A DNA stretch of 64,000 bases from Flexivirga oryzae. Lineage in GTDB: Bacteria > Actinomycetota > Actinomycetes > Actinomycetales > Dermatophilaceae. The stretch lies in the NCBI RefSeq assembly GCF_014190805.1, contig NZ_JACHVQ010000001.1, positions 434,001 to 498,000 on the forward strand. Reading direction: 5' to 3'. The notes beneath the pieces are model-generated. The model made no database searches. It was not told the origin of the DNA and saw only the letters and a list, made by a program, of their open reading frames with translations. The position numbers were made by a program, and so were the translations under genes. Each line of letters starts with the position of its first letter. The stretch's first letter is position 1. Positions 25,867-33,977 of the stretch are shown here, one piece after another.

Positions 25867-26255
25867 TGCTGGGAAATCTCCTCGTCCACGGGGTGGGCGA
25901 GCGTATGACGCGCCGCTTCGCCGGCATCGTCGTCGGCTCCCAGACCCTCGTGGTGTTCCTCGGCGCGCTGGTGGCGTGGGCCATCGCGAAGTCGCAGCAC
26001 AACGCCGCCCACACGTCATACCTCGTCGTGGGCCTGGTGCTCGCGGTGCTGTGCATCGTGGCCTCGGGCACTTTGCGCCGTCCGTGGGGTGTCACGTTGG
26101 GTTGGGTCGTCGAGATCGCTACGGTGCTCGCAGGTTTCGTGTTGCCGATGATGTTCGTCGTCGGTGTGATGTTCCTGGCGTTGTGGGTCACCGCCCTCGT
26201 CCAGGGCCGCAAGATGGATGCTCTGACCGCGAGGCACCAGGAACAGGACGGGTAG
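25866..26255 (+). CDS. DUF4233 membrane protein
   Basis: A 129-residue protein with four predicted membrane helices (for example TLVVFLGALVAWAIA, SYLVVGLVLAVLCIVA, VVEIATVLAGFVLPMM). DUF4233 proteins occur almost always directly after folC in actinobacteria; their function is unknown. The start ATG shares a base with the folC stop (TGATG); an internal ATG at 25905 (MTRRFAGIVVGS) would match the family start better. It is followed directly by uppP. Confidence 0.9.
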   Translation: MLGNLLVHGVGERMTRRFAGIVVGSQTLVVFLGALVAWAIAKSQHNAAHTSYLVVGLVLAVLCIVASGTLRRPWGVTLGWVVEIATVLAGFVLPMMFVVGVMFLALWVTALVQGRKMDALTARHQEQDG

Positions 26256-27110
26256 ATGACCTGGCTCGAAGCGATCGTTCTGGGGATCGTGCAAGGACTC
26301 ACCGAGTTCCTGCCGATCTCCTCCTCCGCACACCAGTTGATCGTCGGGCGGCTCTTCTGGGACAACGACGGTGGTGGCTCGGCGTTCACCGCCGTCAACC
26401 AGCTGGGCACCGAGTCCGCGGTGATCGTCTACTTCTGGCGTGACATCGTGCGCATCATCAAACAGTGGGCGCTCTCGGTCGCCGGCAAGGTGCCGCGCAC
26501 CGATCCCGACGCCCGGATGGGCTGGCTGGTCATCGTCGGCACCATCCCGATCGGCATCCTCGGCCTGGTGTTCAAGAGCTTCATCGAGGGGCCGCTGCGC
26601 AACCTGTGGGTGACCGCCAGCATGCTGCTGATCTTCGCGATCGTCATCGCGGTCGCCGACGCCACGGTCGACGACCGGGGACATGCCGCCGACCACACCG
26701 AGGAGCACGGCAAGACCCTCGACGACCTCAACGTCAAGGACGGCATCCGGTTCGGCCTCTGGCAGGCGCTCGCGTTGATCCCCGGCGTCTCCCGTTCGGG
26801 TGGCACGATCTCCGGTGGTCTGTTCATGGGGTACACGCGCAGTGCGGCAGCACGCTACTCGTTCCTGCTCGCCATACCCGCCGTCGTGCTGTCCGGGCTG
26901 TTCGAGCTGAAGGATCTGCACGGCAGCGACGGCGACGGGTGGGGCCAGATCGCCATCGCCACCGTGCTCGCGTTCGTCGTCGGGTATGCCGTGATCGCGT
27001 GGTTCATGCGCTACATCTCGCACCACAACTTCCGGCCGTTCGTCTACTACCGGATCGGCCTGGCGGTGTTCCTCTTCGGCGTGCTCATCCTCGGCAAGGT
27101 CGCGGCCTGA
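26256..27110 (+). CDS. uppP: Undecaprenyl-diphosphate phosphatase
   Basis: A 284-residue, multi-helix membrane enzyme that dephosphorylates C55-isoprenyl diphosphate, recycling the lipid carrier for peptidoglycan. Both catalytic signatures are present: the EFLPISSSAH segment near residue 20 and PGVSRSGGTISGGL near 175. The ATG directly follows the TAG of the DUF4233 gene, with no gap, so it is part of the folC operon. Length and helix count are normal; bacitracin tolerance is a known family trait. Confidence 0.96.
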   Translation: MTWLEAIVLGIVQGLTEFLPISSSAHQLIVGRLFWDNDGGGSAFTAVNQLGTESAVIVYFWRDIVRIIKQWALSVAGKVPRTDPDARMGWLVIVGTIPIGILGLVFKSFIEGPLRNLWVTASMLLIFAIVIAVADATVDDRGHAADHTEEHGKTLDDLNVKDGIRFGLWQALALIPGVSRSGGTISGGLFMGYTRSAAARYSFLLAIPAVVLSGLFELKDLHGSDGDGWGQIAIATVLAFVVGYAVIAWFMRYISHHNFRPFVYYRIGLAVFLFGVLILGKVAA

Positions 27111-27160
27111 CCTCGGCCCCAGCGCGCCCGTCATACGGCCCGTCCGATTGAATGTGACAC

Positions 27161-27577
27161 ATGGAACGCACCCTGGTCATCGTCAAGCCCGATGGATTCG
27201 CCCGCGGCCTCACCGGTGAGGTCCTGCGCCGCATCGAGGCCAAGGGCTACACGCTCGACACGCTGCAGATCATGACGGCCGACCGCGAGCGGTTGGCGCA
27301 GCACTACGCCGAGCACGAGGGCAAGCCGTTCTACCAGCCGCTGGTCGACTTCATGGCGAGCGGCCCGGCGACCTTCGCGATCGTCACCGGCGAACGCGTC
27401 ATCGAGGGATTCCGTGCGCTCGCCGGCGCCACCGACCCGACCGCCGCCGCGCCCGGCAGTATCCGCGGCGACCTCGGCCGTGACTGGGGTCTGCCCGTGC
27501 AGCAGAACATCGTGCACGGTTCGGACTCCCCGGAGTCCGCCGAGCGCGAGATCGGGATCTGGTTCGCCGGACACTGA
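27161..27577 (+). CDS. ndk: Nucleoside diphosphate kinase
   Basis: A 138-residue kinase that balances nucleoside triphosphate pools through a phosphohistidine. It starts MERTLVIVKPDGFARG; the active-site His lies in NIVHGSDSPESAERE near residue 119. Gene order folC-DUF4233-(uppP)-ndk is typical for the phylum. The ATG lies 50 bases after uppP. The final codons (GCCGGACACTGA) form the left arm of a hairpin, so stop codon and terminator-like structure overlap. Confidence 0.97.
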   Translation: MERTLVIVKPDGFARGLTGEVLRRIEAKGYTLDTLQIMTADRERLAQHYAEHEGKPFYQPLVDFMASGPATFAIVTGERVIEGFRALAGATDPTAAAPGSIRGDLGRDWGLPVQQNIVHGSDSPESAEREIGIWFAGH

Positions 27578-27603
27578 GCTCGTTCCTCGCTGCAGTGTCC
27601 GGC
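27566..27603 (+). terminator. Hairpin overlapping the ndk stop codon
   Basis: Arms GCCGGACACTG (27566-27576) and CAGTGTCCGGC (27593-27603) pair perfectly; inner AGC/GCT extends the stem around loop TCGTTCCTC. The left arm is ndk coding sequence plus its TGA. No U-run follows, so it may be a Rho-type or processing structure rather than a classical terminator. Confidence 0.6.
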
Positions 27604-27629
27604 TCACCTGTGCCTGTTGGGCCGCCCTT

Positions 27630-27775
27630 CGGCCGGAGCGTCCGGGCGGTAAGCTCCGCACAGGACGCGAACTCAGGGGAAGCCGGTGCGAATCCGGCGC
27701 TGACCCGCAACCGTGTGCCGACCGGGCTGCCCGCCCGGCGGTGAGCCGGAGCACCTGCGCGTCCATCGGCGATCT
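27630..27775 (+). promoter_or_regulatory. Cobalamin riboswitch
   Basis: The conserved core is present: GGGGAAGCCGGTGCGAATCC at 27677-27696, GCTGACCCGCAACCGTG at 27699-27715 and the B12 box GAGCCGGAGCACCTGCGC at 27743-27760. These match the adenosylcobalamin-sensing class, which represses uptake or synthesis genes when B12 is plentiful. It leads directly into the secreted protein gene at 27843. Confidence 0.92.
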
Positions 27776-27842
27776 CGTCGCGGCCTGCGAGATCCTCAGC
27801 CGTTGACCGCCACGGGCCGCGCGACTCGTGGAAGGCAGAACA

Positions 27843-29102
27843 TTGACCACTTCTCTCCTCACCCGTGCGGGTTTCGCGGGTGTGCTCACCCTCAGCTGCG
27901 CGGGTCTCACCGGGCTGGCGACCGCCGCGCCGGCGCACGCCGCGACCCCGGACGGCACCACCGCGGGCTACTTCCTCCAGAGCCAGCTCGCGGCCAGCGG
28001 CGACCACTTCGTCTCCAGCGGGTACCCCGACTACGGCCTGACGATCGACGGTGTCCTTGGCCTCGACACGCTCCAGGCCGGTCAGACCGAGGCCGCGAAG
28101 GCTGCGGCGTATGTGGTGAAGAACGCCGACAACTACAACAAGTACGGCGACGACGTCTACTCCGCGTCGACGGCCAAGCTGCTGGTGTTCACCGAGGCCC
28201 AGGGTCTGCCCACCGCCGAGACAGTCAAGCAACTGCAGTCGCTGAGGCAGAGTAACGGCGAGTTCGCCGACACGGACACCTCGACGGGCAAGCCACTCTC
28301 CCCGAACTACGCCAACACGCTCGGCCAGTCGTTCGCGATCATCGGTCTGGTGCGGGCGGAGCAGCCGGACGCCACGGCCGCCGATTTCCTGGCGAAGCAG
28401 CAGTGCAGCGACGGCGGTTTCCGGGTCTCCTTCACCGGCGCCTGCACCGGCGACCCCGACGCGACCTCGTTCGCGGTGCAGGCACTGGTCGCCGCCGGTG
28501 GCCATGATGCTGCGGTCACCAAGGCGGTCAACTTCCTCGCGGGCAAGCAGCAGGCGAACGGCGGCGTCGTCGAGCCGGCCGCCCAGCCCGCACCCAACAC
28601 GAACAGCACCGGCCTGGCGGCCGTCGCGTTCGCACTCGCCGGCAAGACCGCAGCGGCGAACAGGGCCAAGAGCTTCGTGCAGAGCTTGCAGTTCGGCTGC
28701 GACGCACCGGCGGCCCTGCAGGGCGGGATCGCCTACGACCGGGCCACCTTCGACTCGCTGACCAAGCAGGGTGGCAAGGCCGTGGCCAGTGCCACGGAGG
28801 ACCGCGCCACCACCCAGGGTCTGTTCGCCTTCACCCAGCAGCCTTACCTGACGATCACCGCAGGCGGTGCGGCGACTGCTCCGGCACTGTCCTGCGCGAC
28901 GGCCAGCCCGACCTCCACCACCAGCCCGACCTCGACGGCCACCTCGACCACGGCCACGTCGACCACGACCGGCCCGCCGATCGTCACCGACGGCCCGCAG
29001 CCCGGCGGTAACCGCGGAGTGCTGTTCGGCGGCGCGGCGCTGCTGGGCGGCGCGGCACTTGCGGGCGCGGGGCTGCGTCGCCGGATGCGCTCCCACAGCT
29101 GA
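27843..29102 (+). CDS. Secreted alpha/alpha-toroid protein, candidate cobalamin binder
   Basis: 419 residues from TTG 27843, which has GGAAGG 7 bases upstream. A signal peptide (to APAHA near residue 34) leads into a repeat domain of the prenyltransferase/squalene-cyclase toroid fold (QQCSDGGFRVSFTGACTGD, AVQALVAAGG, SLQFGCDAPAALQGGIAYD), then a Thr/Ser/Pro linker and a C-terminal hydrophobic helix ending LRRRMRSHS, which would anchor it outside the membrane. Eukaryotic intrinsic factor and transcobalamin use the same toroid to hold B12. With a cobalamin riboswitch directly upstream, a role in capturing corrinoids is the best inference. No ABC or ECF transporter gene is adjacent. Confidence 0.8.
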   Translation: MTTSLLTRAGFAGVLTLSCAGLTGLATAAPAHAATPDGTTAGYFLQSQLAASGDHFVSSGYPDYGLTIDGVLGLDTLQAGQTEAAKAAAYVVKNADNYNKYGDDVYSASTAKLLVFTEAQGLPTAETVKQLQSLRQSNGEFADTDTSTGKPLSPNYANTLGQSFAIIGLVRAEQPDATAADFLAKQQCSDGGFRVSFTGACTGDPDATSFAVQALVAAGGHDAAVTKAVNFLAGKQQANGGVVEPAAQPAPNTNSTGLAAVAFALAGKTAAANRAKSFVQSLQFGCDAPAALQGGIAYDRATFDSLTKQGGKAVASATEDRATTQGLFAFTQQPYLTITAGGAATAPALSCATASPTSTTSPTSTATSTTATSTTTGPPIVTDGPQPGGNRGVLFGGAALLGGAALAGAGLRRRMRSHS

Positions 29103-29150
29103 CGCCGGATGCGCTCCCACAGCTGACGCCGGATGCGCTCCCACAGCTGA
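29079..29150 (+). repeat. 24-base tandem repeat, 3 copies, each ending in a stop codon
   Basis: CGCCGGATGCGCTCCCACAGCTGA occurs at 29079-29102, 29103-29126 and 29127-29150 with no differences. The first copy is the end of the toroid gene, including its TGA. Read-through would add RRMRSHS each time and stop again. Confidence 0.95.
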
Positions 29151-29194
29151 CACCGACCGCCCCACCACCTCTCCACCAGCCACGACCCCTCACA

Positions 29195-29286
29195 CCGAGA
29201 GGCTCACCTACGACCGAGAGGCCCAGAAGTCCGCGGCAAATCGCGGCGGCATTCTGGGCCTGTCGGTGTGTTTGTGAGCCTCTCGG
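29195..29286. terminator. Nested long hairpin in convergent gap (family member 2)
   Basis: The outer arms CCGAGAGGCTCAC (29195-29207) and GTGAGCCTCTCGG (29274-29286) pair perfectly. The inner arms ACCGAGAGGCCCAGAA (29213-29228) and TTCTGGGCCTGTCGGT (29252-29267) pair with one mismatch. It lies between the toroid gene and the convergent marR gene, 7 bases from the marR stop, and is probably a bidirectional terminator. Confidence 0.7.
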
Positions 29287-29293
29287 CAAGGGG

Positions 29294-29806
29294 TTACTTC
29301 AGCGCGTCGTCGAGGCCGGCGATCGCGAGCTCGAGCAGCTGCGCCAGCTTGGCACGCTGGGACTGCGGCACCTGGGCGAGGACGTCGGACTCGACCATGT
29401 TGTCCTGCCGGACGACCTGACGGAACATCTCCCACCCGTCATGGGTGAGCTGCACCAGGATCCGGGTGCGGTTCTCCTCGTCGGGGGTGCGGTCGATCAG
29501 GCCACGCTCGGCCATCCGGTCCAGGCGGTGGGTCATCGACGACGGCGCCACGGCGGTGGCGTCGGCGAGTTGCGACGGCGTGGAGATGTTGTCGTCCGCT
29601 TCCGCGGCCAGATAACGGATGACAGCCCATTCGCCGGGGGTGATGTCCAGGTCGGACAGCTGCTGGCTGTACCACTGCGAGAGCCGCCGGGCCAGCCCGT
29701 GCACGGCGGTGATGACACGCTGGACCTGTTCGTCGCCGCCGGCAGCGACATACGCCGCCACCTCGGTCTCGTACCGGCTCCGCTCGGATCTCGCAGACAT
29801 GTCCAT
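29294..29806 (-). CDS. MarR-family transcriptional regulator
   Basis: A 170-residue winged-helix regulator. The DNA-recognition part is STPSQLADATAVAPSSMTHR near residues 75-94, followed by the wing region LIDRTPDEENRTRILVQLT. MarR proteins bind phenolic or other small ligands and usually repress adjacent or own genes. ATG 29806 is used; ATG 29800 is equally possible. It is divergent from rpsO with 188 bases between, and no catabolic partner is adjacent, so the targets are unknown. Confidence 0.9.
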   Translation of the reverse strand: MDMSARSERSRYETEVAAYVAAGGDEQVQRVITAVHGLARRLSQWYSQQLSDLDITPGEWAVIRYLAAEADDNISTPSQLADATAVAPSSMTHRLDRMAERGLIDRTPDEENRTRILVQLTHDGWEMFRQVVRQDNMVESDVLAQVPQSQRAKLAQLLELAIAGLDDALK

Positions 29807-29994
29807 GACGCCCCATTAGAACGTATGGCGCCCGCCGCGTCCCGGCGCACCGACGGTGGCCACCGCCGATTAGGGGCGACACGCCGAAGACTGATAGCCT
29901 GTGCTCGCCGTGAAACCGGCCGCGGATCAAGAGCGCCCTGGTGGAAATGCCCAGGAGCACCGCGCAACCACACGAGAACGGAGATCGCCCACTC

Positions 29995-30264
29995 ATGCCT
30001 CTGGAGACAAGCGTCAAGGCCCAGATCATGTCCGAATACGGCACCAAAGAGGGCGACACCGGTTCGCCCGAGGTGCAGATCGCGATGCTGACGCAGCGCA
30101 TCAAGGACCTCACCGAGCACGCCCGTCAGCACCCGCACGACCACCACAGCCGCCGCGGGCTGCTGCTGCTGGTCGGCAAGCGCAAGCGCATGCTGCGTTA
30201 CCTCGAAGAGGTCGACATCGAGCGTTACCGCTCCCTGATCAAGCGACTGGGTCTGCGTCGCTGA
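29995..30264 (+). CDS. rpsO: 30S ribosomal protein S15
   Basis: The 89-residue S15 that binds 16S rRNA and helps assemble the small-subunit platform. The characteristic GDTGSPEVQIAMLTQRI and HHSRRGLLLLVGKRKRMLRY segments are intact. The start ATG at 29995 is preceded by GGAGA. A TAGCCT hexamer at 29895-29900 may be the -10, leaving a leader of about 90 bases that could carry S15 autoregulation. pnp follows, the standard rpsO-pnp order. Confidence 0.98.
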   Translation: MPLETSVKAQIMSEYGTKEGDTGSPEVQIAMLTQRIKDLTEHARQHPHDHHSRRGLLLLVGKRKRMLRYLEEVDIERYRSLIKRLGLRR

Positions 30265-30288
30265 TCGTCACAATGACTTACGCCAGCG

Positions 30289-30316
30289 AGGCGGCTACCC
30301 CTGTCGGTAGCCGCCT
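30289..30316 (+). terminator. Terminator or attenuator between rpsO and pnp
   Basis: AGGCGGCTACC (30289-30299) and GGTAGCCGCCT (30306-30316) form a perfect 11-base stem with a six-base loop, followed by TGTCTG. It probably ends most rpsO transcripts and lets a fraction read into pnp. Confidence 0.75.
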
Positions 30317-30450
30317 TGTCTGCGTGAGCGGGTAATGGCGCGAGCGGCCCGACAAGGATGCGGCCGCGCCCGTCATACGACCCGTCATGTTGGAAGAACC
30401 ACGCACAACGACGATGCGTGGCCTTGAACGAAAAAGAACAGGAGGGCCCA

Positions 30451-32865
30451 ATGGAGGGTCCAGAAATCACTTTCGCCGAAGCCGTGATCGACAACGGCAA
30501 GTTCGGCACGCGCACGGTCCGTTTCGAGACCGGGCGTCTGGCGAAGCAGGCCGCAGGGGCGGTCGTCGCCTACCTGGACGACGAGACCACGGTCCTGTCG
30601 ACCACCGCCGCGGGCAAGCAGCCCAAGGACCAGTTCGACTTCTTCCCGCTCACCGTCGACGTCGAGGAGCGGATGTATGCCGCGGGCAAGATCCCGGGCA
30701 GCTTCTTCCGTCGTGAAGGTCGCCCGTCGACCGACGCGATCCTCACCTGTCGGCTGATCGACCGCCCGCTGCGCCCGGCCTTCGTCAAGGGTCTGCGCAA
30801 CGAGGTCCAGGTCGTCATCACCGTCCTGGCACAGAACCCGGACCACCAGTACGACGTGCTCGCGATCAACGCCGCCTCGGCGTCCACCCAGATCTCGGGT
30901 CTGCCGTTCTCCGGCCCGATCGGCGCCACCCGGGTGTCGCTGATCGACGGTCAGTGGGTTGCGTTCCCCAACTACTCCGACCTGGAGAACTCGGTCTTCG
31001 ACATGGTCGTCGCCGGCCGTGTGGTCGGCGATGACGTCGCGATCATGATGGTCGAGGCGGAGTCCAACGAGTCGACCTGGGACCTGGTCAAGAACCAGGG
31101 CAAGGCCGCGCCGACCGAGGAGTCGGTGGCACAGGGTCTGGAGGCCGCGAAGTCGTTCATCCGCGTGCTGTGCGAGGCGCAGAGCACGCTGGCGCAGGAG
31201 GCCGCGAAGCCGGTCCAGGAGTTCCCGCTCTTCCTCGACTACGAGGACGACGCCTACTCCGCCGTCGAGGCCGCCTCGGCCGACAAGCTGCGTGAGCTGC
31301 TGTCCATCGCGGACAAGCAGGACCGCGAGTCCCAGCTGGACGAGTTCAAGTCGGAGCTGAAGGCCGAGCTCGCCGGTGAGGGCAAGGCGCTGGAAGGCCG
31401 CGAGAAGGAAGTCTCCGCGGCATACCGTGCGGTCCAGAAGAAGCTGGTGCGCGAGCGCATCCTGCGCGACAAGGTCCGCATCGACGGCCGTGGTCTGGCG
31501 GACATCCGTGCGCTGTCGGCCGAGGTCGAGGTGCTGCCGCGGGTGCACGGTTCGGCGCTGTTCGAGCGCGGGGAGACCCAGATCCTGGGCGTCACCACGC
31601 TGAACATGCTGCGCATGGAGCAGCAGCTGGACACGCTGTCGCCGGTGTCGCGCAAGCGCTACATGCACAACTACAACTTCCCGCCTTACTCCACCGGTGA
31701 GACCGGCCGCGTCGGTTCGCCGAAGCGCCGCGAGATCGGCCACGGTGCGCTCGCCGAGCGCGCGCTGGTGCCGGTGCTGCCGACCCGCGAGGAGTTCCCC
31801 TACGCGATCCGCCAGGTGTCGGAGGCGCTGAGCTCCAACGGCTCCACGTCGATGGGCTCGGTCTGCGCTTCGACGCTGGCACTGCTCAACGCCGGTGTGC
31901 CGCTGCGCGCGCCGGTCGCCGGCATCGCGATGGGTCTGGTGTCGGCCGAGGTCGATGGGAAGACCGAATACGCTGCGATGACAGACATCCTCGGTGCCGA
32001 GGACGCCTTCGGAGACATGGACTTCAAGGTCGCCGGCACCCGTGAGTTCGTCACCGCGATCCAGCTGGACACCAAGCTCGACGGCATCCCCGCCGACGTG
32101 CTGGCCGGTGCGCTGACCCAGGCCCGCGACGCGCGTCTGCACATCCTGGACGTGATGCACGAGGCGATCGACGCTCCCGACGAGATGTCGCCGTACGCCC
32201 CGCGCGTCATCGCGGTGAAGATCCCGGTCGACAAGATCGGTGAGGTCATCGGCCCGAAGGGCAAGATGATCAACCAGATCCAGGAGGACACCGGCGCCGA
32301 CCTGTCCATCGAGGACGACGGCACCGTCTACATCGGTGCCACCGACGGTCCGTCCGCCGAGGCTGCGCGTGCCGCGGTCAACGCCATCGCCAACCCGCAG
32401 ATGCCCGAGGTGGGCGAACGCTTCCTGGGCACCGTCGTGAAGACGACGACCTTCGGTGCGTTCGTGTCGCTGCTGCCCGGCAAGGACGGTCTGCTGCACA
32501 TCTCCGAGGTGCGAAAGCTGGTCGGCGGCAAGCGGATCGACGCGGTCGAGGACGTGCTGAAGATCGGCCAGAAGGTCCAGGTCGAGCTCAAGGAGATCGA
32601 CCCGCGCGGCAAGCTGTCGCTCGCGGTCGTGCAGGAGGCCGTCGACGACGCCGCCGCGTCGGACGACGCCCCGGCCGCCGCCGACTCATCGGACGACGCT
32701 GCCGCCGCGGACGCCCCGTCGGACGAGGACAAGGCGGGTCGCGAGCCGCGTAAGCGCAACCGCCGTCGCGGTGGTCGTGGTCGCGGCAAGGACAACTCCG
32801 ACGGCGCTGACGCCGGCGAGGAGTCGGTGGACGCCGACGCCGAGCCCGTCGCCGTGGAGGACTGA
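30451..32865 (+). CDS. pnp: Polyribonucleotide nucleotidyltransferase
   Basis: An 804-residue PNPase that degrades RNA 3'-5' by phosphorolysis. It has two RNase PH-like domains (LAKQAAGAVVAYLDDET near residue 30; VLPRVHGSALFERGETQILG near 360), then KH (PVDKIGEVIGPKGKMINQI) and S1 (GTVVKTTTFGAFVSLLPGKD) domains, and an acidic then Arg-rich tail (RKRNRRRGGRGRGK). Actinobacterial members were also described as guanosine pentaphosphate synthetases. AGGAGG lies 6 bases before the ATG. A strong terminator follows. Confidence 0.97.
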   Translation: MEGPEITFAEAVIDNGKFGTRTVRFETGRLAKQAAGAVVAYLDDETTVLSTTAAGKQPKDQFDFFPLTVDVEERMYAAGKIPGSFFRREGRPSTDAILTCRLIDRPLRPAFVKGLRNEVQVVITVLAQNPDHQYDVLAINAASASTQISGLPFSGPIGATRVSLIDGQWVAFPNYSDLENSVFDMVVAGRVVGDDVAIMMVEAESNESTWDLVKNQGKAAPTEESVAQGLEAAKSFIRVLCEAQSTLAQEAAKPVQEFPLFLDYEDDAYSAVEAASADKLRELLSIADKQDRESQLDEFKSELKAELAGEGKALEGREKEVSAAYRAVQKKLVRERILRDKVRIDGRGLADIRALSAEVEVLPRVHGSALFERGETQILGVTTLNMLRMEQQLDTLSPVSRKRYMHNYNFPPYSTGETGRVGSPKRREIGHGALAERALVPVLPTREEFPYAIRQVSEALSSNGSTSMGSVCASTLALLNAGVPLRAPVAGIAMGLVSAEVDGKTEYAAMTDILGAEDAFGDMDFKVAGTREFVTAIQLDTKLDGIPADVLAGALTQARDARLHILDVMHEAIDAPDEMSPYAPRVIAVKIPVDKIGEVIGPKGKMINQIQEDTGADLSIEDDGTVYIGATDGPSAEAARAAVNAIANPQMPEVGERFLGTVVKTTTFGAFVSLLPGKDGLLHISEVRKLVGGKRIDAVEDVLKIGQKVQVELKEIDPRGKLSLAVVQEAVDDAAASDDAPAAADSSDDAAAADAPSDEDKAGREPRKRNRRRGGRGRGKDNSDGADAGEESVDADAEPVAVED

Positions 32866-32888
32866 GTCCGGCATACGCCACATGGAGG

Positions 32889-32929
32889 CGGCCCGGCCGG
32901 CGCGTTGTGCGCCGGCCGGGCCGTTCTTT
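32889..32929 (+). terminator. Intrinsic terminator of pnp
   Basis: CGGCCCGGCCGGCGC (32889-32903) and GCGCCGGCCGGGCCG (32909-32923) form a perfect 15-base GC stem with loop GTTGT, followed by TTCTTT. Confidence 0.9.
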
Positions 32930-32957
32930 GTGCCATTTCCTGGTTAGGCTCGCCGGT

Positions 32958-33977
32958 ATGACGACTCCGCTGCTGCTGACCTGTCCGGTGGGGTTGGAGG
33001 ATCTCGTACGGGGCGATCTGCGTGATCGGCACGACGTGCACTCGACGCTGGTCTCGCTGGGCACGATCCGGTGTGAGAGTCCGGTGTCACGCGACCGGCT
33101 GCCGGCCATGGTGGACCGTGTCGCGGTGCCGCTGGGTGTGCCCGACAACGACCTGTCGCCGGCGCAGGTTACGGCCGTGCTGCGGGAAATCGACTGGCGC
33201 AGCTACGGACTCGAGGATGAGGTGCCCTTCCGGGTGCACCTGCCCGGCGAAAGCTCTCGCGCGAGGCGGGACGAACTCACGCAGGCTGTTTCTGCTGCGC
33301 TCGGGTGGCGGAACGACCCGTCCCACTGGAGTGTCAACCTCGACGTCTCGGAGGAGGCCATGACAGCCGGCACTATCCGCGCCGAACTGGGCCCGTGGGC
33401 GTGGGCGGCACGTTTCGGGTTGTTCGAACGGTTGCCGGCGACAACGCCCGGACCGGTCGCCGCCGGCCTGCTGCGACTGGCCAAACTGCAGGACGGCCAG
33501 ACGCTGCTGGACGTGTGTGGGGGAGTCGGCACCGTGCCCGTGCTCGACGGGCTGTTGCGCGCAGGGCGGTCGATCACCGTCGACAACGACACAGCGTCCG
33601 TGGCTGCGGCCGGACGCAACGTCGTCTCCCACGATCTCGCCGGCCGGGTCGAAGTGCTCGACGCCGACGCGTCCGACCTCCCCCTCGCGGCCGGCACGGT
33701 CGACAGGGTGGTGAGCGACCTGCCGTTCGGCAAGCGCATCGGCAGTAACGAGCAGAACCGCACGCTCTATCCGGCGATCCTGCGGGAGGTCGAAAGAGTG
33801 CTGACCGCCGACGGCCGGTGCGTCCTGCTGTCCGACGACAAGCGGGTCTTCGCCGAATCCGTTGCAAAAGCAAGAGGTTTGAAGATCGCAGGGGAGCGGG
33901 TCATCCGCTACAACGGAGTCACGCCCACGGCATACATCGTGCGGCGCAGCCGCCGCCAGAAGAAGAGAGGACGATGA
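32958..33977 (+). CDS. THUMP-type RNA methyltransferase
   Basis: A 339-residue SAM-dependent methyltransferase. The N-terminal 150 residues resemble the THUMP-containing module of Trm11/Trm14/THUMPD-type enzymes, and the Rossmann domain carries motif I (LLDVCGGVGTVP) and the catalytic SDLPFGKRIGSNEQN, a DPPY variant used for guanine-N2 methylation of tRNA. The probable substrate is a tRNA guanosine; the exact position is unknown. TAGGCT lies 7 bases before the ATG with no ribosome site, suggesting a leaderless mRNA. The stop overlaps the next ORF (ATGA). Confidence 0.8.
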   Translation: MTTPLLLTCPVGLEDLVRGDLRDRHDVHSTLVSLGTIRCESPVSRDRLPAMVDRVAVPLGVPDNDLSPAQVTAVLREIDWRSYGLEDEVPFRVHLPGESSRARRDELTQAVSAALGWRNDPSHWSVNLDVSEEAMTAGTIRAELGPWAWAARFGLFERLPATTPGPVAAGLLRLAKLQDGQTLLDVCGGVGTVPVLDGLLRAGRSITVDNDTASVAAAGRNVVSHDLAGRVEVLDADASDLPLAAGTVDRVVSDLPFGKRIGSNEQNRTLYPAILREVERVLTADGRCVLLSDDKRVFAESVAKARGLKIAGERVIRYNGVTPTAYIVRRSRRQKKRGR

